A stretch of DNA of 64,000 nucleotides, taken from positions 1-64,000 of the forward strand of contig NZ_JABFVK010000038.1 in NCBI RefSeq assembly GCF_013362815.1, written 5' to 3'. Origin of the DNA: Hamadaea sp. (GTDB taxonomy: Bacteria; Actinomycetota; Actinomycetes; Mycobacteriales; Micromonosporaceae). The position numbers were made by a program, and so were the translations under genes. The notes beneath the pieces were generated by a model. It did not search any database. It was not told the DNA's origin and worked only from the letters and a program-made list of their open reading frames with translations. Positions 29,068-39,639 of the stretch are shown piece after piece (position 1 is the first letter of the stretch; each line of letters opens with the position of its first letter).

Positions 29068-30707
29068 GTTTCCGGCTTCGGGTCCTGCTGCTGACGCTGG
29101 TGCTGGTGGCCACCTCGTCGGCAGCCACCGCCTGGCTCACCCTGCAGCAGGCCAACCGCGCCTTGACCAGCTACGTCGCGGCGAGCCATCGCGACGTCGA
29201 GGACGCCGTGGCGGCGTTGTCCGCCTATGGGCGTACGCACCAAGCCTGGACCGGTGTCGCCGAACCGGTTCGGGACCTCGCCGGGCGGCTCAACCAGCGG
29301 ATTCGGGTCGTGGACGACACTGGTGCGGTGCTCGCCGACTCCGACGTGCTCGCCGGCCGGGCCGCCCGTCCGACCGTCGGTGCGCCGTCGCTGGTGGACG
29401 CTCGGCCGACGCTGAACTTTCCGCCCGGCAGCACTGCGTACTCCCGATTCCAGTTCACCGCCGCCGTGGCGGATTCCTTCTGGCGGGGCAGAATCCTGGC
29501 GGCTTGCGCGGCCGAATCCGGGCTCGGCGTACGCGTCGTCGAGACCAGGTACAAGCCGCAGATCTTCGAGATCGTCGGCGGCACCGAGACGATCCGCACC
29601 GCGTGCAGCCGCCGGTCGAAGGAGGCCCACCGGCCGCCCGGCCTGGTCGACCAGCGCGGCAAGTCGTGTCTGAACACCGAGGACGCAACCACCTGCCTCA
29701 GCGAGCTGCTCAACCAGGACCTCGTGACGCTGTTGCCGCATCCGGTCCAGGTTTACCTGGGCGCTCTAGACGAGGTGCCCGCCGAGGGAGTGCCCGCTCG
29801 CGCCATCGCGCTCGCGGCGACCGCAGTGGTGCTGGTCACCGCGGTATGCGCCGTCCTGCTGAGCCGCCGGGTCCTGCGACCGATCGGCGCGCTCACTGCG
29901 GCCTCCCGAGAGCTGGCCGCAGCGGGTGCGTTTCGCGAGTTGGCCGCGGCAGGCCGGCCCGACCCCGTCCCGGTCACCGGCCACGACGAGCTGGCGGAGC
30001 TGGCCCGGGCGTTCAACCGGATGGCCGGATCCCTGGCGGCCAGTGAGGAACAGCAGCGACGGCTGATCGCCGACGTCGCCCACGAGCTGCGTACGCCGTT
30101 GGCGAACCTCCGCGGTTATCTGGAGGCGCTCTCGGACGGCGTTCTGCGACCGAGTCCCGAACTGTTCGCCTCGTTACACGAGGAGGCTCTGCTTCAGCAG
30201 CGCATCGTCGACGACCTGCAGGACTTGGCGCTGGCCGAAGCCGGCGTGCTCGCATACCACCGGAGCCGGGTGGATCTCGCAGAACTGGCGGAGACTGTGC
30301 GTACGGCGCATTCGGCCGTCGCGGAGGCCGCCGGTCTCGCCCTCGATCTCCGGCACCATGCCGAGGTCACGATCGACGCCGACTCGGATCGGCTCCGGCA
30401 GGTCCTCGGCAACCTGATCCGCAACGCGATCGCCGCCACCGCTTCGGGTGGCCGGATCACGCTGACGATCTCCGCCGACTCTGCGACCGCCTACCTGGAG
30501 GTACGCGACACCGGGCGCGGCATCGCACCGGCCGATCTGACGCACGTCTTCGACCGGCTGTGGCGGGGCGACCCCGCCCGGGGACGGGGTGGCACCGGGC
30601 TCGGGCTGGCCATCGCCCGGCAGATCGTGAGCGACCACGGCGGCCGCATCGACGTCGTCAGCACCGTCGGCGTGGGGACTGCCTTCACCGTCTCGCTCCC
30701 CCGCTAG
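29064..30707 (+). CDS. HAMP-containing sensor histidine kinase
   Basis: LIADVAHELRTPLANLRGYLEAL, DTGRGIAPADLTHVFDRLWRGDPAR, GTGLGLAIARQIV. Confidence 0.95.
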   Translation: MSFRLRVLLLTLVLVATSSAATAWLTLQQANRALTSYVAASHRDVEDAVAALSAYGRTHQAWTGVAEPVRDLAGRLNQRIRVVDDTGAVLADSDVLAGRAARPTVGAPSLVDARPTLNFPPGSTAYSRFQFTAAVADSFWRGRILAACAAESGLGVRVVETRYKPQIFEIVGGTETIRTACSRRSKEAHRPPGLVDQRGKSCLNTEDATTCLSELLNQDLVTLLPHPVQVYLGALDEVPAEGVPARAIALAATAVVLVTAVCAVLLSRRVLRPIGALTAASRELAAAGAFRELAAAGRPDPVPVTGHDELAELARAFNRMAGSLAASEEQQRRLIADVAHELRTPLANLRGYLEALSDGVLRPSPELFASLHEEALLQQRIVDDLQDLALAEAGVLAYHRSRVDLAELAETVRTAHSAVAEAAGLALDLRHHAEVTIDADSDRLRQVLGNLIRNAIAATASGGRITLTISADSATAYLEVRDTGRGIAPADLTHVFDRLWRGDPARGRGGTGLGLAIARQIVSDHGGRIDVVSTVGVGTAFTVSLPR

Positions 30708-30723
30708 CTCGCGCCTTCTTCCC

Positions 30724-30786
30724 CGCTGGATCAGGGTTCTCGGTCGAATCTTGGCGCAGGATTCGACCGAGAACCCTGATCCAGCG
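30724..30786. repeat. Intergenic hairpin element A3: perfect 27-bp arms, 9-nt loop
   Basis: CGCTGGATCAGGGTTCTCGGTCGAATC / GATTCGACCGAGAACCCTGATCCAGCG. Confidence 0.95.
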
Positions 30787-30818
30787 CCAAGGATGAAAGA
30801 CGAAGTACGCTGGTGCGC

Positions 30819-31520
30819 ATGGCAGGACCCATCGCCCTGGTCGGCTCCGGCGAGTACACCGACGCCATGTTCGACGTCGACAAGCACCTGCTCGACGACC
30901 GTCCCCGGCGATATGTCCAGATCCCGACGGCGGCCGCGCCGGAGGGCGACGGCAGCCTCAATCGCTGGATCGCCTTGGGCCGCAAGCACGCCGAGAAACT
31001 CGACGCCGAACCGGTTCCGCTCGTCGTGCGTACGCGCGAAGACGCGGAAGATCCGGCGTTCGTCGAGCAGCTGACGGCCGAGACACCCGGCCTGATCTAC
31101 TTCTCCGGCGGCAATCCGCTCTACGTCACCGAGACGTTCCGCGACACCAAGCTGTGGGCGGCGATCGTCCAGCTGTGGGAGAGCGGCACCGCGCTGGCCG
31201 GGTGCAGCGCCGGGGCGATGGCGTTCGGCGGCTGGGTACCGGACATCCGGCATCCCACCAAGGCCGGCGCGCCCGGTCTGGGCCTCGTGCCAGGACTGCG
31301 AGTGCTGCCGCACTTCGACAAGTTCCTCGGCCGGATGCCGGATCTGATGCTGCGCCCGTTGCTGCGTCCCCGTGAAGGCATGCGGATCGTCGGCATCGAC
31401 GAGGACACCGCGCTCGTCGGTGACGGCCATGACTGGACCGTCTGGGGGCGGTCGCAGGTCTGGCTGCTGGACGGCGGACATCGCCAGGGCATTCCGTCGG
31501 GGACTGCTGTCACGCTCTGA
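30819..31520 (+). CDS. Type 1 glutamine amidotransferase-like / peptidase S51-like protein
   Basis: LIYFSGGNPLYVTETFRDT, LAGCSAGAMAFGGW. Confidence 0.8.
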   Translation: MAGPIALVGSGEYTDAMFDVDKHLLDDRPRRYVQIPTAAAPEGDGSLNRWIALGRKHAEKLDAEPVPLVVRTREDAEDPAFVEQLTAETPGLIYFSGGNPLYVTETFRDTKLWAAIVQLWESGTALAGCSAGAMAFGGWVPDIRHPTKAGAPGLGLVPGLRVLPHFDKFLGRMPDLMLRPLLRPREGMRIVGIDEDTALVGDGHDWTVWGRSQVWLLDGGHRQGIPSGTAVTL

Positions 31521-31776
31521 CCGCATCCGCTGCGCGCCAGTGAGACGCGCGCGGTGAGACGCGGGCCGGCGCGAACCGCCGAACACACCGCCGCGCAGAA
31601 ACCGGACAACCTATCTCGCCGTCGGCCAGACGGCCTGGTAGGGTCGGTCCACAACAGACTCACGTATCTCGAATCGTTGTGAGAATCGCGGACACACCTA
31701 CCGCCTTCGCGCGGCGGGACTGTCCCGCGGGAGTAATATCACCGCGTCCTCACGTACCCATACCCGGTGGTGATCC

Positions 31777-32358
31777 ATGGTCTCCGGACTTCGCGAAGAC
31801 GGCAGCCCCGCGTACGCCGTGCCGACCTCCCTCAAGGTCGTCGTCGCGGGCGGCCTCGGCGCCGGAAAGTCCACCTTGGTCGGATCGGTCAGCGAGATCA
31901 CGCCGCTGCACACCGAAGAGGTCTACACCACCAAGGATCCGCGCTCCGGCGTACGCCGCTCCAGCACGGTGACGATGGACTTCGGCTGGCTCACCTTCGA
32001 CGAGGATCTCGTCCTCTACCTGTTCAGCGCACCGGGCCAGGAGGGCCTGTGGCCGCTGTGGGACGAGGTGGCACTGGGCGCGCTCGGGGCCATCGTGCTC
32101 GCCGACACCGATCGGTTGCATGAGTGCTTCGCCGCCATCGACTACTTCGAGCAACGGGGTACGCCGTTCCTGATCGCGGTGAACCCGTTCTTCGGCCGCC
32201 AGCTGTTCGACCTGCAGACCGTGCGGGCGGCGCTGGCGCTGCGGCCGGGCGTACCGGTCGTCCAGTGTGACGTCCGCGACCCGCGCGCCGGACGCGAGCT
32301 GCTCGTGACCCTGATCGAGCACGTACGCACCCACACGCTGGCCCAGGCCGCCGTCTAA
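31777..32358 (+). CDS. Conservon-type (CvnD-like) GTP-binding protein, orphan
   Basis: [54 protein letters not shown]. Confidence 0.9.
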   Translation: MVSGLREDGSPAYAVPTSLKVVVAGGLGAGKSTLVGSVSEITPLHTEEVYTTKDPRSGVRRSSTVTMDFGWLTFDEDLVLYLFSAPGQEGLWPLWDEVALGALGAIVLADTDRLHECFAAIDYFEQRGTPFLIAVNPFFGRQLFDLQTVRAALALRPGVPVVQCDVRDPRAGRELLVTLIEHVRTHTLAQAAV

Positions 32359-32398
32359 CCGGGCGAAACCCCCCGGAACCAGGGGTAGGCTCACGATC

Positions 32399-33784
<1,386 letters not shown>

Positions 33785-33846
33785 GTTGATCATGAACCTA
33801 CGGTTCCGCCTGTCCGGCGTGTCGCGCCCTCCGGTTCATGATCAAC
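33785..33846. repeat. Intergenic element B1: 14-bp perfect terminal inverted repeat
   Basis: GTTGATCATGAACC ... GGTTCATGATCAAC. Confidence 0.93.
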
Positions 33847-33869
33847 GCCGGTCAGTCAGCCCGCCGGTC

Positions 33870-34847
33870 TCACCAGCGGTCGTGCACCAGCGGCCGGATC
33901 AGCTCGTCGTAGACCTCGGTGACCTGACGCATAGCCTCCTCGCTCAGCGGCGCTAGACCGGCCGCCGAGGCGTTGGCCTCCGCCTGCTGAGGTGAGCGCG
34001 CGCCGGGGATGACGACGCTGACCCCGGGCTGGTCGATGATCCAGCGCAGGGCGAACTGCGCCATCGTCGCGCCCGGCGGCACCAGCGGACGCAGTCGGCG
34101 TACGGCTTCGAGGCCGACGTCGAAGGGCACGCCGGAGAAGGTCTCGCCCACGTCGAAGGCCTCCCCGTGCCGGTTGTAGTTCCGGTGATCGTCGGCGGCG
34201 AACGTCGTGTGCTCGTCGTACCGGCCCGACAGCAGGCCGCTGGCCAGCGGCACCCGGGCGATGATGCCGACCCCGGCCGCCTGTGCGGCGGGCAGTACGC
34301 GCTCCAGCGGCTTGAGCCGCAGCGCGTTGAGGATGATCTGCACGCTCGCCACGTTCGGCCGGGCGATCGCCGTCAACGCCTCGTCGCACGTCTCGACGCT
34401 CACCCCGTACGCCGCGATCCGCTTCTCGGCGACCATCGTGTCCAGCGCGTCGTAGACAGCGTCGGAGGAGTACACGGGGGTGGGCGGGCAGTGCAACTGG
34501 ACGAGGTCGAGCGTGTCCATCTGCAGGTTCTGCCGGGATCGGTCGTTCCAGCGCCGGAAGTTGTCCAATGTGTACGCAGACACTTCCTGTGGCACCCGCC
34601 GGCCCATCTTGGTGGCGATCGTCAGCCCGGGGCGGTCCTTGCGGAACTCGCCGACGAACTGTTCGCTGCGGCCGTCGCCATAGACGTCGGCGGTGTCGAT
34701 GAAGGTGACGCCGGCGTCCACGGCGGCCTGGAGCACGGCTTCGGCGTCGTCGGCGGCGACCTCGCCCCAGTCCGCGCCCAGCTGCCACGCGCCGAGTCCG
34801 ACCTTGCTCACGGTGCGGCCGGTGCGGCCGAGGATCGCGGTGTCCAT
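33870..34847 (-). CDS. Aldo/keto reductase
   Basis: TVSKVGLGAWQLG, VTFIDTADVYGDGRSEQFVGEFRK, LDLVQLHCPP. Confidence 0.93.
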   Translation of the reverse strand: MDTAILGRTGRTVSKVGLGAWQLGADWGEVAADDAEAVLQAAVDAGVTFIDTADVYGDGRSEQFVGEFRKDRPGLTIATKMGRRVPQEVSAYTLDNFRRWNDRSRQNLQMDTLDLVQLHCPPTPVYSSDAVYDALDTMVAEKRIAAYGVSVETCDEALTAIARPNVASVQIILNALRLKPLERVLPAAQAAGVGIIARVPLASGLLSGRYDEHTTFAADDHRNYNRHGEAFDVGETFSGVPFDVGLEAVRRLRPLVPPGATMAQFALRWIIDQPGVSVVIPGARSPQQAEANASAAGLAPLSEEAMRQVTEVYDELIRPLVHDRW

Positions 34848-34886
34848 GCGGTCACCTTAGCGGTCGGCGTACCGGGGAATCCGGGT

Positions 34887-34948
34887 TCGATCATGAACGT
34901 AGGGGCGGCGACACACCGACAGGTGGGACCATAGGTTCATGATCAACG
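34887..34948. repeat. Intergenic element B2 (minus orientation), in a divergent intergenic region
   Basis: Reverse complement cgttgatcatgaacctatggtcccacctgtcggtgtgtcgc aligns with B1. Confidence 0.9.
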
Positions 34949-34982
34949 CGAACAGCTTAGTGGTGACTAGGCGGTAGGTGGT

Positions 34983-35017
34983 GGGATTGGGTAAACAGGG
35001 GGCGGGATTGGACAAAC
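34983..35017 (+). promoter_or_regulatory. Direct repeat gggattgg(g/a)(t/c)aaac x2, 21-bp period
   Basis: gggattgggtaaac (34983) and gggattggacaaac (35004) upstream of ATG 35060. Confidence 0.5.
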
Positions 35018-35059
35018 GCGGGATTCCGCGTACGGATCTTGACTAGCGTCATCGACGTT

Positions 35060-36136
35060 ATGACGATCCTGACTCTCGGGGTGGCCGCTGTTCAGGCGTT
35101 CCTGCCGGTGACGGCCCCCGCTCCCCAGCCCGCTGCCGCCCTGCCGGACTCCCCGGTCCAGATCGCGGTGCAGACCCAGTCCTCCGGCGCGAACACGGTC
35201 TACCACCTGGTGCTGACCAACACTTCCGCGCTACCGGTCACGACGACGGTCGTGCAGCGGATGCCGGACGGCACGACCAGCCTCGTCGCCGACGGCGCGG
35301 CGATCGACGGCGACCGGGTGAGCTGGTCGGCGAAGGTCGCACCGAAGGCCGACGTGACCCTCCAAAGCTCTGGTGCGCTGCCGGTGCCGCATGCCGCCGA
35401 GCCGGTGACCGCCTGCGTCTCGGACGCCGCCTCGGGACGCCTGCTCGACTGCTTCGCCACCGACGTCGCAGCCGTGGCGGCTCCGGAAGCGCCCTGGTGG
35501 CGCCGTTGGCTGCCGTACGCAGCCCTGGCTGCTGCTCTCGGCGTACTCATCTGGTTGGGTGTGCGAGCCTGCCAACGACGGCAGGCGCGACCCGCCCGCG
35601 AACCGGAACCCCGGCGGCCCCGGCGGGAAGTGGCCTGGTGGGTGCCGGTCAGCGTGGCCGCGGCCGCAGTGATCGCGGTGAGCGCGGCGGCGTTGGTGAT
35701 CTTCGCGCCGAAGATGGCGGAAGCGGTCGAGAACGCGCAAGGCGTACGCGCGCACGCCTGGAACGGGCCGCAAGCCGACGCCGAGCTGGGCGAACAGGCG
35801 TCGGACGGCACCGCGCACTTCACCATCTACTCCGTGACCTGCTCGAACGGCAAGACCACGACGTGCGACGTGACCGCGTCAGTCGCGGCGGGCGACAAGA
35901 CCGTCCAGCTCTTCCGGAGCATGCAGCGGGTGTACACATCGGACACTACTTGGGTGGAGCCGGACCCGGCCGCCCTCGTCGCCGCCAACGGTGGCGATCC
36001 CTTCGCGGCCGCCGTAGTGCCGGGCACCGAACGCCTGATGGCGCTGCGGTTCACCGTCCCGACCGGCGCGCAGCCGCAGCGGCTGGAGCTGCACGACGGA
36101 GCCTTCGCCGGAGGAGTCGTGCTGGACCTGGAATGA
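35060..36136 (+). CDS. Hypothetical membrane protein
   Basis: N-terminal signal, two TMs (PYAALAAALGVLIWLGV; VSVAAAAVIAVSAAALVIFAP). Confidence 0.75.
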   Translation: MTILTLGVAAVQAFLPVTAPAPQPAAALPDSPVQIAVQTQSSGANTVYHLVLTNTSALPVTTTVVQRMPDGTTSLVADGAAIDGDRVSWSAKVAPKADVTLQSSGALPVPHAAEPVTACVSDAASGRLLDCFATDVAAVAAPEAPWWRRWLPYAALAAALGVLIWLGVRACQRRQARPAREPEPRRPRREVAWWVPVSVAAAAVIAVSAAALVIFAPKMAEAVENAQGVRAHAWNGPQADAELGEQASDGTAHFTIYSVTCSNGKTTTCDVTASVAAGDKTVQLFRSMQRVYTSDTTWVEPDPAALVAANGGDPFAAAVVPGTERLMALRFTVPTGAQPQRLELHDGAFAGGVVLDLE

Positions 36137-36143
36137 TGTCCCG

Positions 36144-36923
36144 ATGGCGCTATACAAGCCCACCGACGGCATCATCGTGGTCACTGGCGGAGCGAGTGGC
36201 ATCGGCCTGGCCCTGGCCCAGCGGTTCGCCGCGGACGGGGCCAGAGTCGTGCTGGCCGACCTGGACGGCGCGCGCGCCGCTCGGGCGGCGTACGCCCTGG
36301 GTGAGGGGCACGGCGGGATCGGGCTCGACGTCACCGACGAGGAAGCCGTGGCCCGCGCGGTGGACCGCATCGAGAACGAACTCGGCCCGATCGGCATGTG
36401 GTGCTCGAACGCGGGCGTGGCGACGCCACCCGGCCTCGGCACCGACGCCGACTGGGAGCTGGCCTGGGGCGTGCACGTCCTCGCCCACCTGTACGCCGCG
36501 CGTACGGTCCTGCCGCGGATGGTCGAGCGGGGCCGGGGGCACTTCCTCGTCACCGCCTCCGCCGCCGGGTTGCTCACCGAACTCGACGTCGCCCCGTACG
36601 CCGTCAGCAAGCACGGCGCGGTGGCGCTCGCCGAATGGCTGGCCATTCGCTACGGCGGCACCGGGGTCACCTTCTCCTGCCTGTGCCCGCAGGGCGTGCG
36701 TACGCCGTTGCTGGACGGCGCGCCCGCGGACTCCGCGACGCTCGCCGCCGCTCCCCTGCTCGAACCCTCGCAGGTCGCCGACTGTGTGGTCGAAGCCATC
36801 GACGAGGGGCGGTTCCTGATCCTGCCGCATCCCGAGGTCGCCCAGTACTCGCTCAACCGAGTCAGCGACCCCGATCGGTGGATCGGCGGGATGCGGAAGC
36901 TGTACCAGCGACTGCATCCCTGA
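36144..36923 (+). CDS. SDR-family oxidoreductase
   Basis: VVTGGASGIGLALAQRFAADGA, YAVSKHGAVALAEW. Confidence 0.93.
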   Translation: MALYKPTDGIIVVTGGASGIGLALAQRFAADGARVVLADLDGARAARAAYALGEGHGGIGLDVTDEEAVARAVDRIENELGPIGMWCSNAGVATPPGLGTDADWELAWGVHVLAHLYAARTVLPRMVERGRGHFLVTASAAGLLTELDVAPYAVSKHGAVALAEWLAIRYGGTGVTFSCLCPQGVRTPLLDGAPADSATLAAAPLLEPSQVADCVVEAIDEGRFLILPHPEVAQYSLNRVSDPDRWIGGMRKLYQRLHP

Positions 36924-36972
36924 CGAACCCCTTGATCGCCTCACAGTAACCGGTTACTATCGGCTCCCGATC

Positions 36973-37038
36973 CGCGCTGGATCAGGGATCTGGGTCGTAT
37001 TTTCCGCAAGATTCGACACGGATCCCTGATCCAGCGCG
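36973..37038. repeat. Intergenic hairpin element A4: 18-bp perfect outer arms
   Basis: CGCGCTGGATCAGGGATC ... GATCCCTGATCCAGCGCG. Confidence 0.93.
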
Positions 37039-37063
37039 CACAAGAAAGACCGAGGGAGCCGAA

Positions 37064-37858
37064 GTGCCGCACGTGATCGTCTTCGGGGTGGACGGCGTAC
37101 GCCTCGACACCCTCGCCGCAGCGCACACCCCGAACATCGACAAGATCACCGACACGGGCTTCTTCAGCTCCTTCGAGGTCAGCGCGTCCGCCCCGACGCT
37201 GTCCGGGCCGTGCTGGACGACGGTCGCCACCGGCATGTGGCCGGAAGCGCACGGGGTCTTCGGGAACACGTTCACCGGCCATCGGCTGGCGGTCTTTCCG
37301 GACTTCCTGACGTTGGCCAAGCGCCGGGGACTCCGCACGTACGCCGCCCTCACCTGGGCGCCGCTGGCCACTGGCTCCTACGGCGGGCCGTTGTTCACCG
37401 ACCCGACCCGTCTGTCCTATGCCGACGGTGAAGCGCTGGGCCACGCCGAAGCCGACCAGCTCGTGGTGGACGACGCCGCCCGCGCGCTGGCCGAAGGCGC
37501 GTACGACGCCGCGTTCGTCTACATCGGAGCACCGGACGAAGTGGCGCACGCCGTCGGCACCGGCCCCGAATATCTCGCGGCGATCGAACGGGCGGACATC
37601 CAGATCGGCCAGGTCCTCGACGCCGCCGCGCAGCTGGAAGACCTGACCGTCATCGTGGTCACCGATCACGGGCATCGCGACGAAGGCGGCCACGGTGGGC
37701 GTACCACCTGGGAGAAGCAGGCGTGGATCGCGGCGAGCGGGCCCGGCGTCCCGACCACCGCGACCGAGGTGTGCCACGCGGACGTCGCGCCTCACGTGCT
37801 CGCGGTTTTCGGCCTCGACGTGAGCACGATGGCCGGCGTGCCGTTCGGCCGGCGCTGA
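37064..37858 (+). CDS. Alkaline phosphatase / nucleotide pyrophosphatase family protein
   Basis: VIVFGVDGVRLDTLAAAHTPNIDKI, TGMWPEAHGVFGN, VVTDHGHRDEGGHGG. Confidence 0.87.
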   Translation: MPHVIVFGVDGVRLDTLAAAHTPNIDKITDTGFFSSFEVSASAPTLSGPCWTTVATGMWPEAHGVFGNTFTGHRLAVFPDFLTLAKRRGLRTYAALTWAPLATGSYGGPLFTDPTRLSYADGEALGHAEADQLVVDDAARALAEGAYDAAFVYIGAPDEVAHAVGTGPEYLAAIERADIQIGQVLDAAAQLEDLTVIVVTDHGHRDEGGHGGRTTWEKQAWIAASGPGVPTTATEVCHADVAPHVLAVFGLDVSTMAGVPFGRR

Positions 37859-38709
37859 TGCCGCCCGTCGCGTTGGCGCTGGTCGCCGCCTCAGTACTGT
37901 GTCACGCCACCTGGAACCTGCTCGCCAAGCGGGCCGGCGGCGCGAGCGGGCCGATCTTCGTCGGGCTGTGGTCGGCGGTGGCCGCGCTCCTCTGGGCCCC
38001 GTTGGGCGTCTGGACACTGTGGACCGCATGGGACACCCTCGACTGGCGTACGCCGTTGTTCGTCGGAACGGCGCTGGTGCTCCACACCGGCTACTACCTC
38101 ACTTTGCAACGCGGATACCGCATCGGCGACCTGTCTGTCGTCTACCCCGTCGCCCGGGGCACCGGACCGCTGCTGGCGAGCACCGCCGCCGTTCTGCTCT
38201 GGCAGGAGCAGCCGGGGCTCCTCGGCTGGGCCGGCATCTTGGCGTTGTCAGTGAGCGTCGCGCTCCTCGGCCTCCGCAAATCGAGCAGCGGCATCGGCTA
38301 CGGGCTGCTCGTCGGGGTGTTCATCGCGGCTTACACGCTGCTCGACAAGCAGGCGGTGACCGCCGCGGCCATCCCGCCTGTTCTCGTGAACTGGGGCACC
38401 GACACCCTCCGCGCAGTCGCCTTCACCCCGCTGCTCATCCGTCGCCGCGACCAGATTCGGCAACTCTGGCGCGAGCACTGGAAGAGCGCCGTCGGCACGG
38501 CGATCTTCTCCCCCGCCTCGTACATGCTCATCCTGACCGCGCTCACGCTCGCGCCGGTCACCGTCATCGCCCCGTTGCGCGAGGTCAGCGTGGTGCTCGT
38601 GGTCTTCCTCGGCGCGAGGCTGCTCGGTGAACGCGACATGTGGCGGCGGCTGGTCTGCGCCTTCGGGGTGGTGCTCGGCGCGGCCGGGACGCTGCTCAGC
38701 CGCTCCTGA
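37858..38709 (+). CDS. EamA/DMT-family transporter
   Basis: About 10 TM helices, VVYPVARGTGPLLAS; overlaps the upstream stop as TGATG. Confidence 0.88.
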   Translation: MPPVALALVAASVLCHATWNLLAKRAGGASGPIFVGLWSAVAALLWAPLGVWTLWTAWDTLDWRTPLFVGTALVLHTGYYLTLQRGYRIGDLSVVYPVARGTGPLLASTAAVLLWQEQPGLLGWAGILALSVSVALLGLRKSSSGIGYGLLVGVFIAAYTLLDKQAVTAAAIPPVLVNWGTDTLRAVAFTPLLIRRRDQIRQLWREHWKSAVGTAIFSPASYMLILTALTLAPVTVIAPLREVSVVLVVFLGARLLGERDMWRRLVCAFGVVLGAAGTLLSRS

Positions 38710-38726
38710 CTGCCCGCCTTTTTGGC

Positions 38727-38786
38727 ACCAGATCAGGGATGTGGGTCGAATCTTGGCCTTTTTACGGCCGATATCCGTGATCCGGT
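38727..38786. repeat. Intergenic hairpin element A5 (imperfect)
   Basis: ACCAGATCAGGGAT ... ATCCGTGATCCGGT; interior gtgggtcgaatcttgg matches A3/A4. Confidence 0.8.
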
Positions 38787-38796
38787 GGGCGGACCG

Positions 38797-39639
38797 TCAC
38801 GAGACGCCGACGGCATCCTGCTTGGCGAAGAAGTCGAGCAGGAACGGGTCGAGTTCGATGGCGTGCTGCTGCGGCAGCGTATGGTGCGTCGCGTCCGGCA
38901 GCATCAGCACGCTGACCTCGCGCAACAGCCGCTCCGCGTGCTCGCGTACGGCCGTCACGTCGTGCACCCGGCTCTGCCCGCCCAGCACCAGCAGGACCGG
39001 TGCCTCCAGTCCGCGAAGCGCCTCATCGGACGGTCGCTTCGGCAGCACCACTTTCGCGCCGTTCCGGCCCTGCGCGCCGCTCGCGACGAGCTGCAGCCAC
39101 GCAGGATCGAGCCGTCGGCCGCCGGTCTCCCACTCGAAGAACCGCCGCCAGCGCTTCTCCCCGCCCAGCACCACCGCGGGCAGGCTGCGCAGCACATAGC
39201 CGCGCGCCATCGGCCCGAAGCATGTCGTCGGGTCCAGCAACGCGAGCCGCCGCACGCGCCGCGTCTCCAGCGCCGAAACCAACGCGACCCAAGCTCCGTA
39301 GGAATGCGCGGCCACATCGGCTCGCTCCACGCCCAAAGCGTCCAGCACCGTGGCGAACCAGGCCGCGACGTCTGATCTGGTACGCACAGCGCCCGGACGA
39401 GGACGGCTACGTCCCCGGTCGCAGATGAGGTCGACGGCGTACACCCGGCGCTCCCGCGCCAGCGACTCGACGTCGGCGAACCACACCGCCGAAGTCGCAC
39501 CACCACCATGGATCAAGATGAGCGGATCTCCGACGGCCGGACCGGCGGCGAGCACCCGAGTCGTCCCGAACCGCGACTCCAGATCGAGCGTCTCGACTTC
39601 CACGGGCCACTGCGCCACCACGTCGTCGTACGCGTTCAT
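38797..39639 (-). CDS. Alpha/beta hydrolase
   Basis: LILIHGGGATSAVW, VAAHSYGAWVAL, DATHHTLP. Confidence 0.9.
   Translation of the reverse strand: MNAYDDVVAQWPVEVETLDLESRFGTTRVLAAGPAVGDPLILIHGGGATSAVWFADVESLARERRVYAVDLICDRGRSRPRPGAVRTRSDVAAWFATVLDALGVERADVAAHSYGAWVALVSALETRRVRRLALLDPTTCFGPMARGYVLRSLPAVVLGGEKRWRRFFEWETGGRRLDPAWLQLVASGAQGRNGAKVVLPKRPSDEALRGLEAPVLLVLGGQSRVHDVTAVREHAERLLREVSVLMLPDATHHTLPQQHAIELDPFLLDFFAKQDAVGVS

Noticed and set aside
31521-31776. CTCAC...GTGAG inverted bases upstream of the CvnD-like gene as an operator
   Set aside because: Only 5-bp arms with a long spacer; expected by chance.
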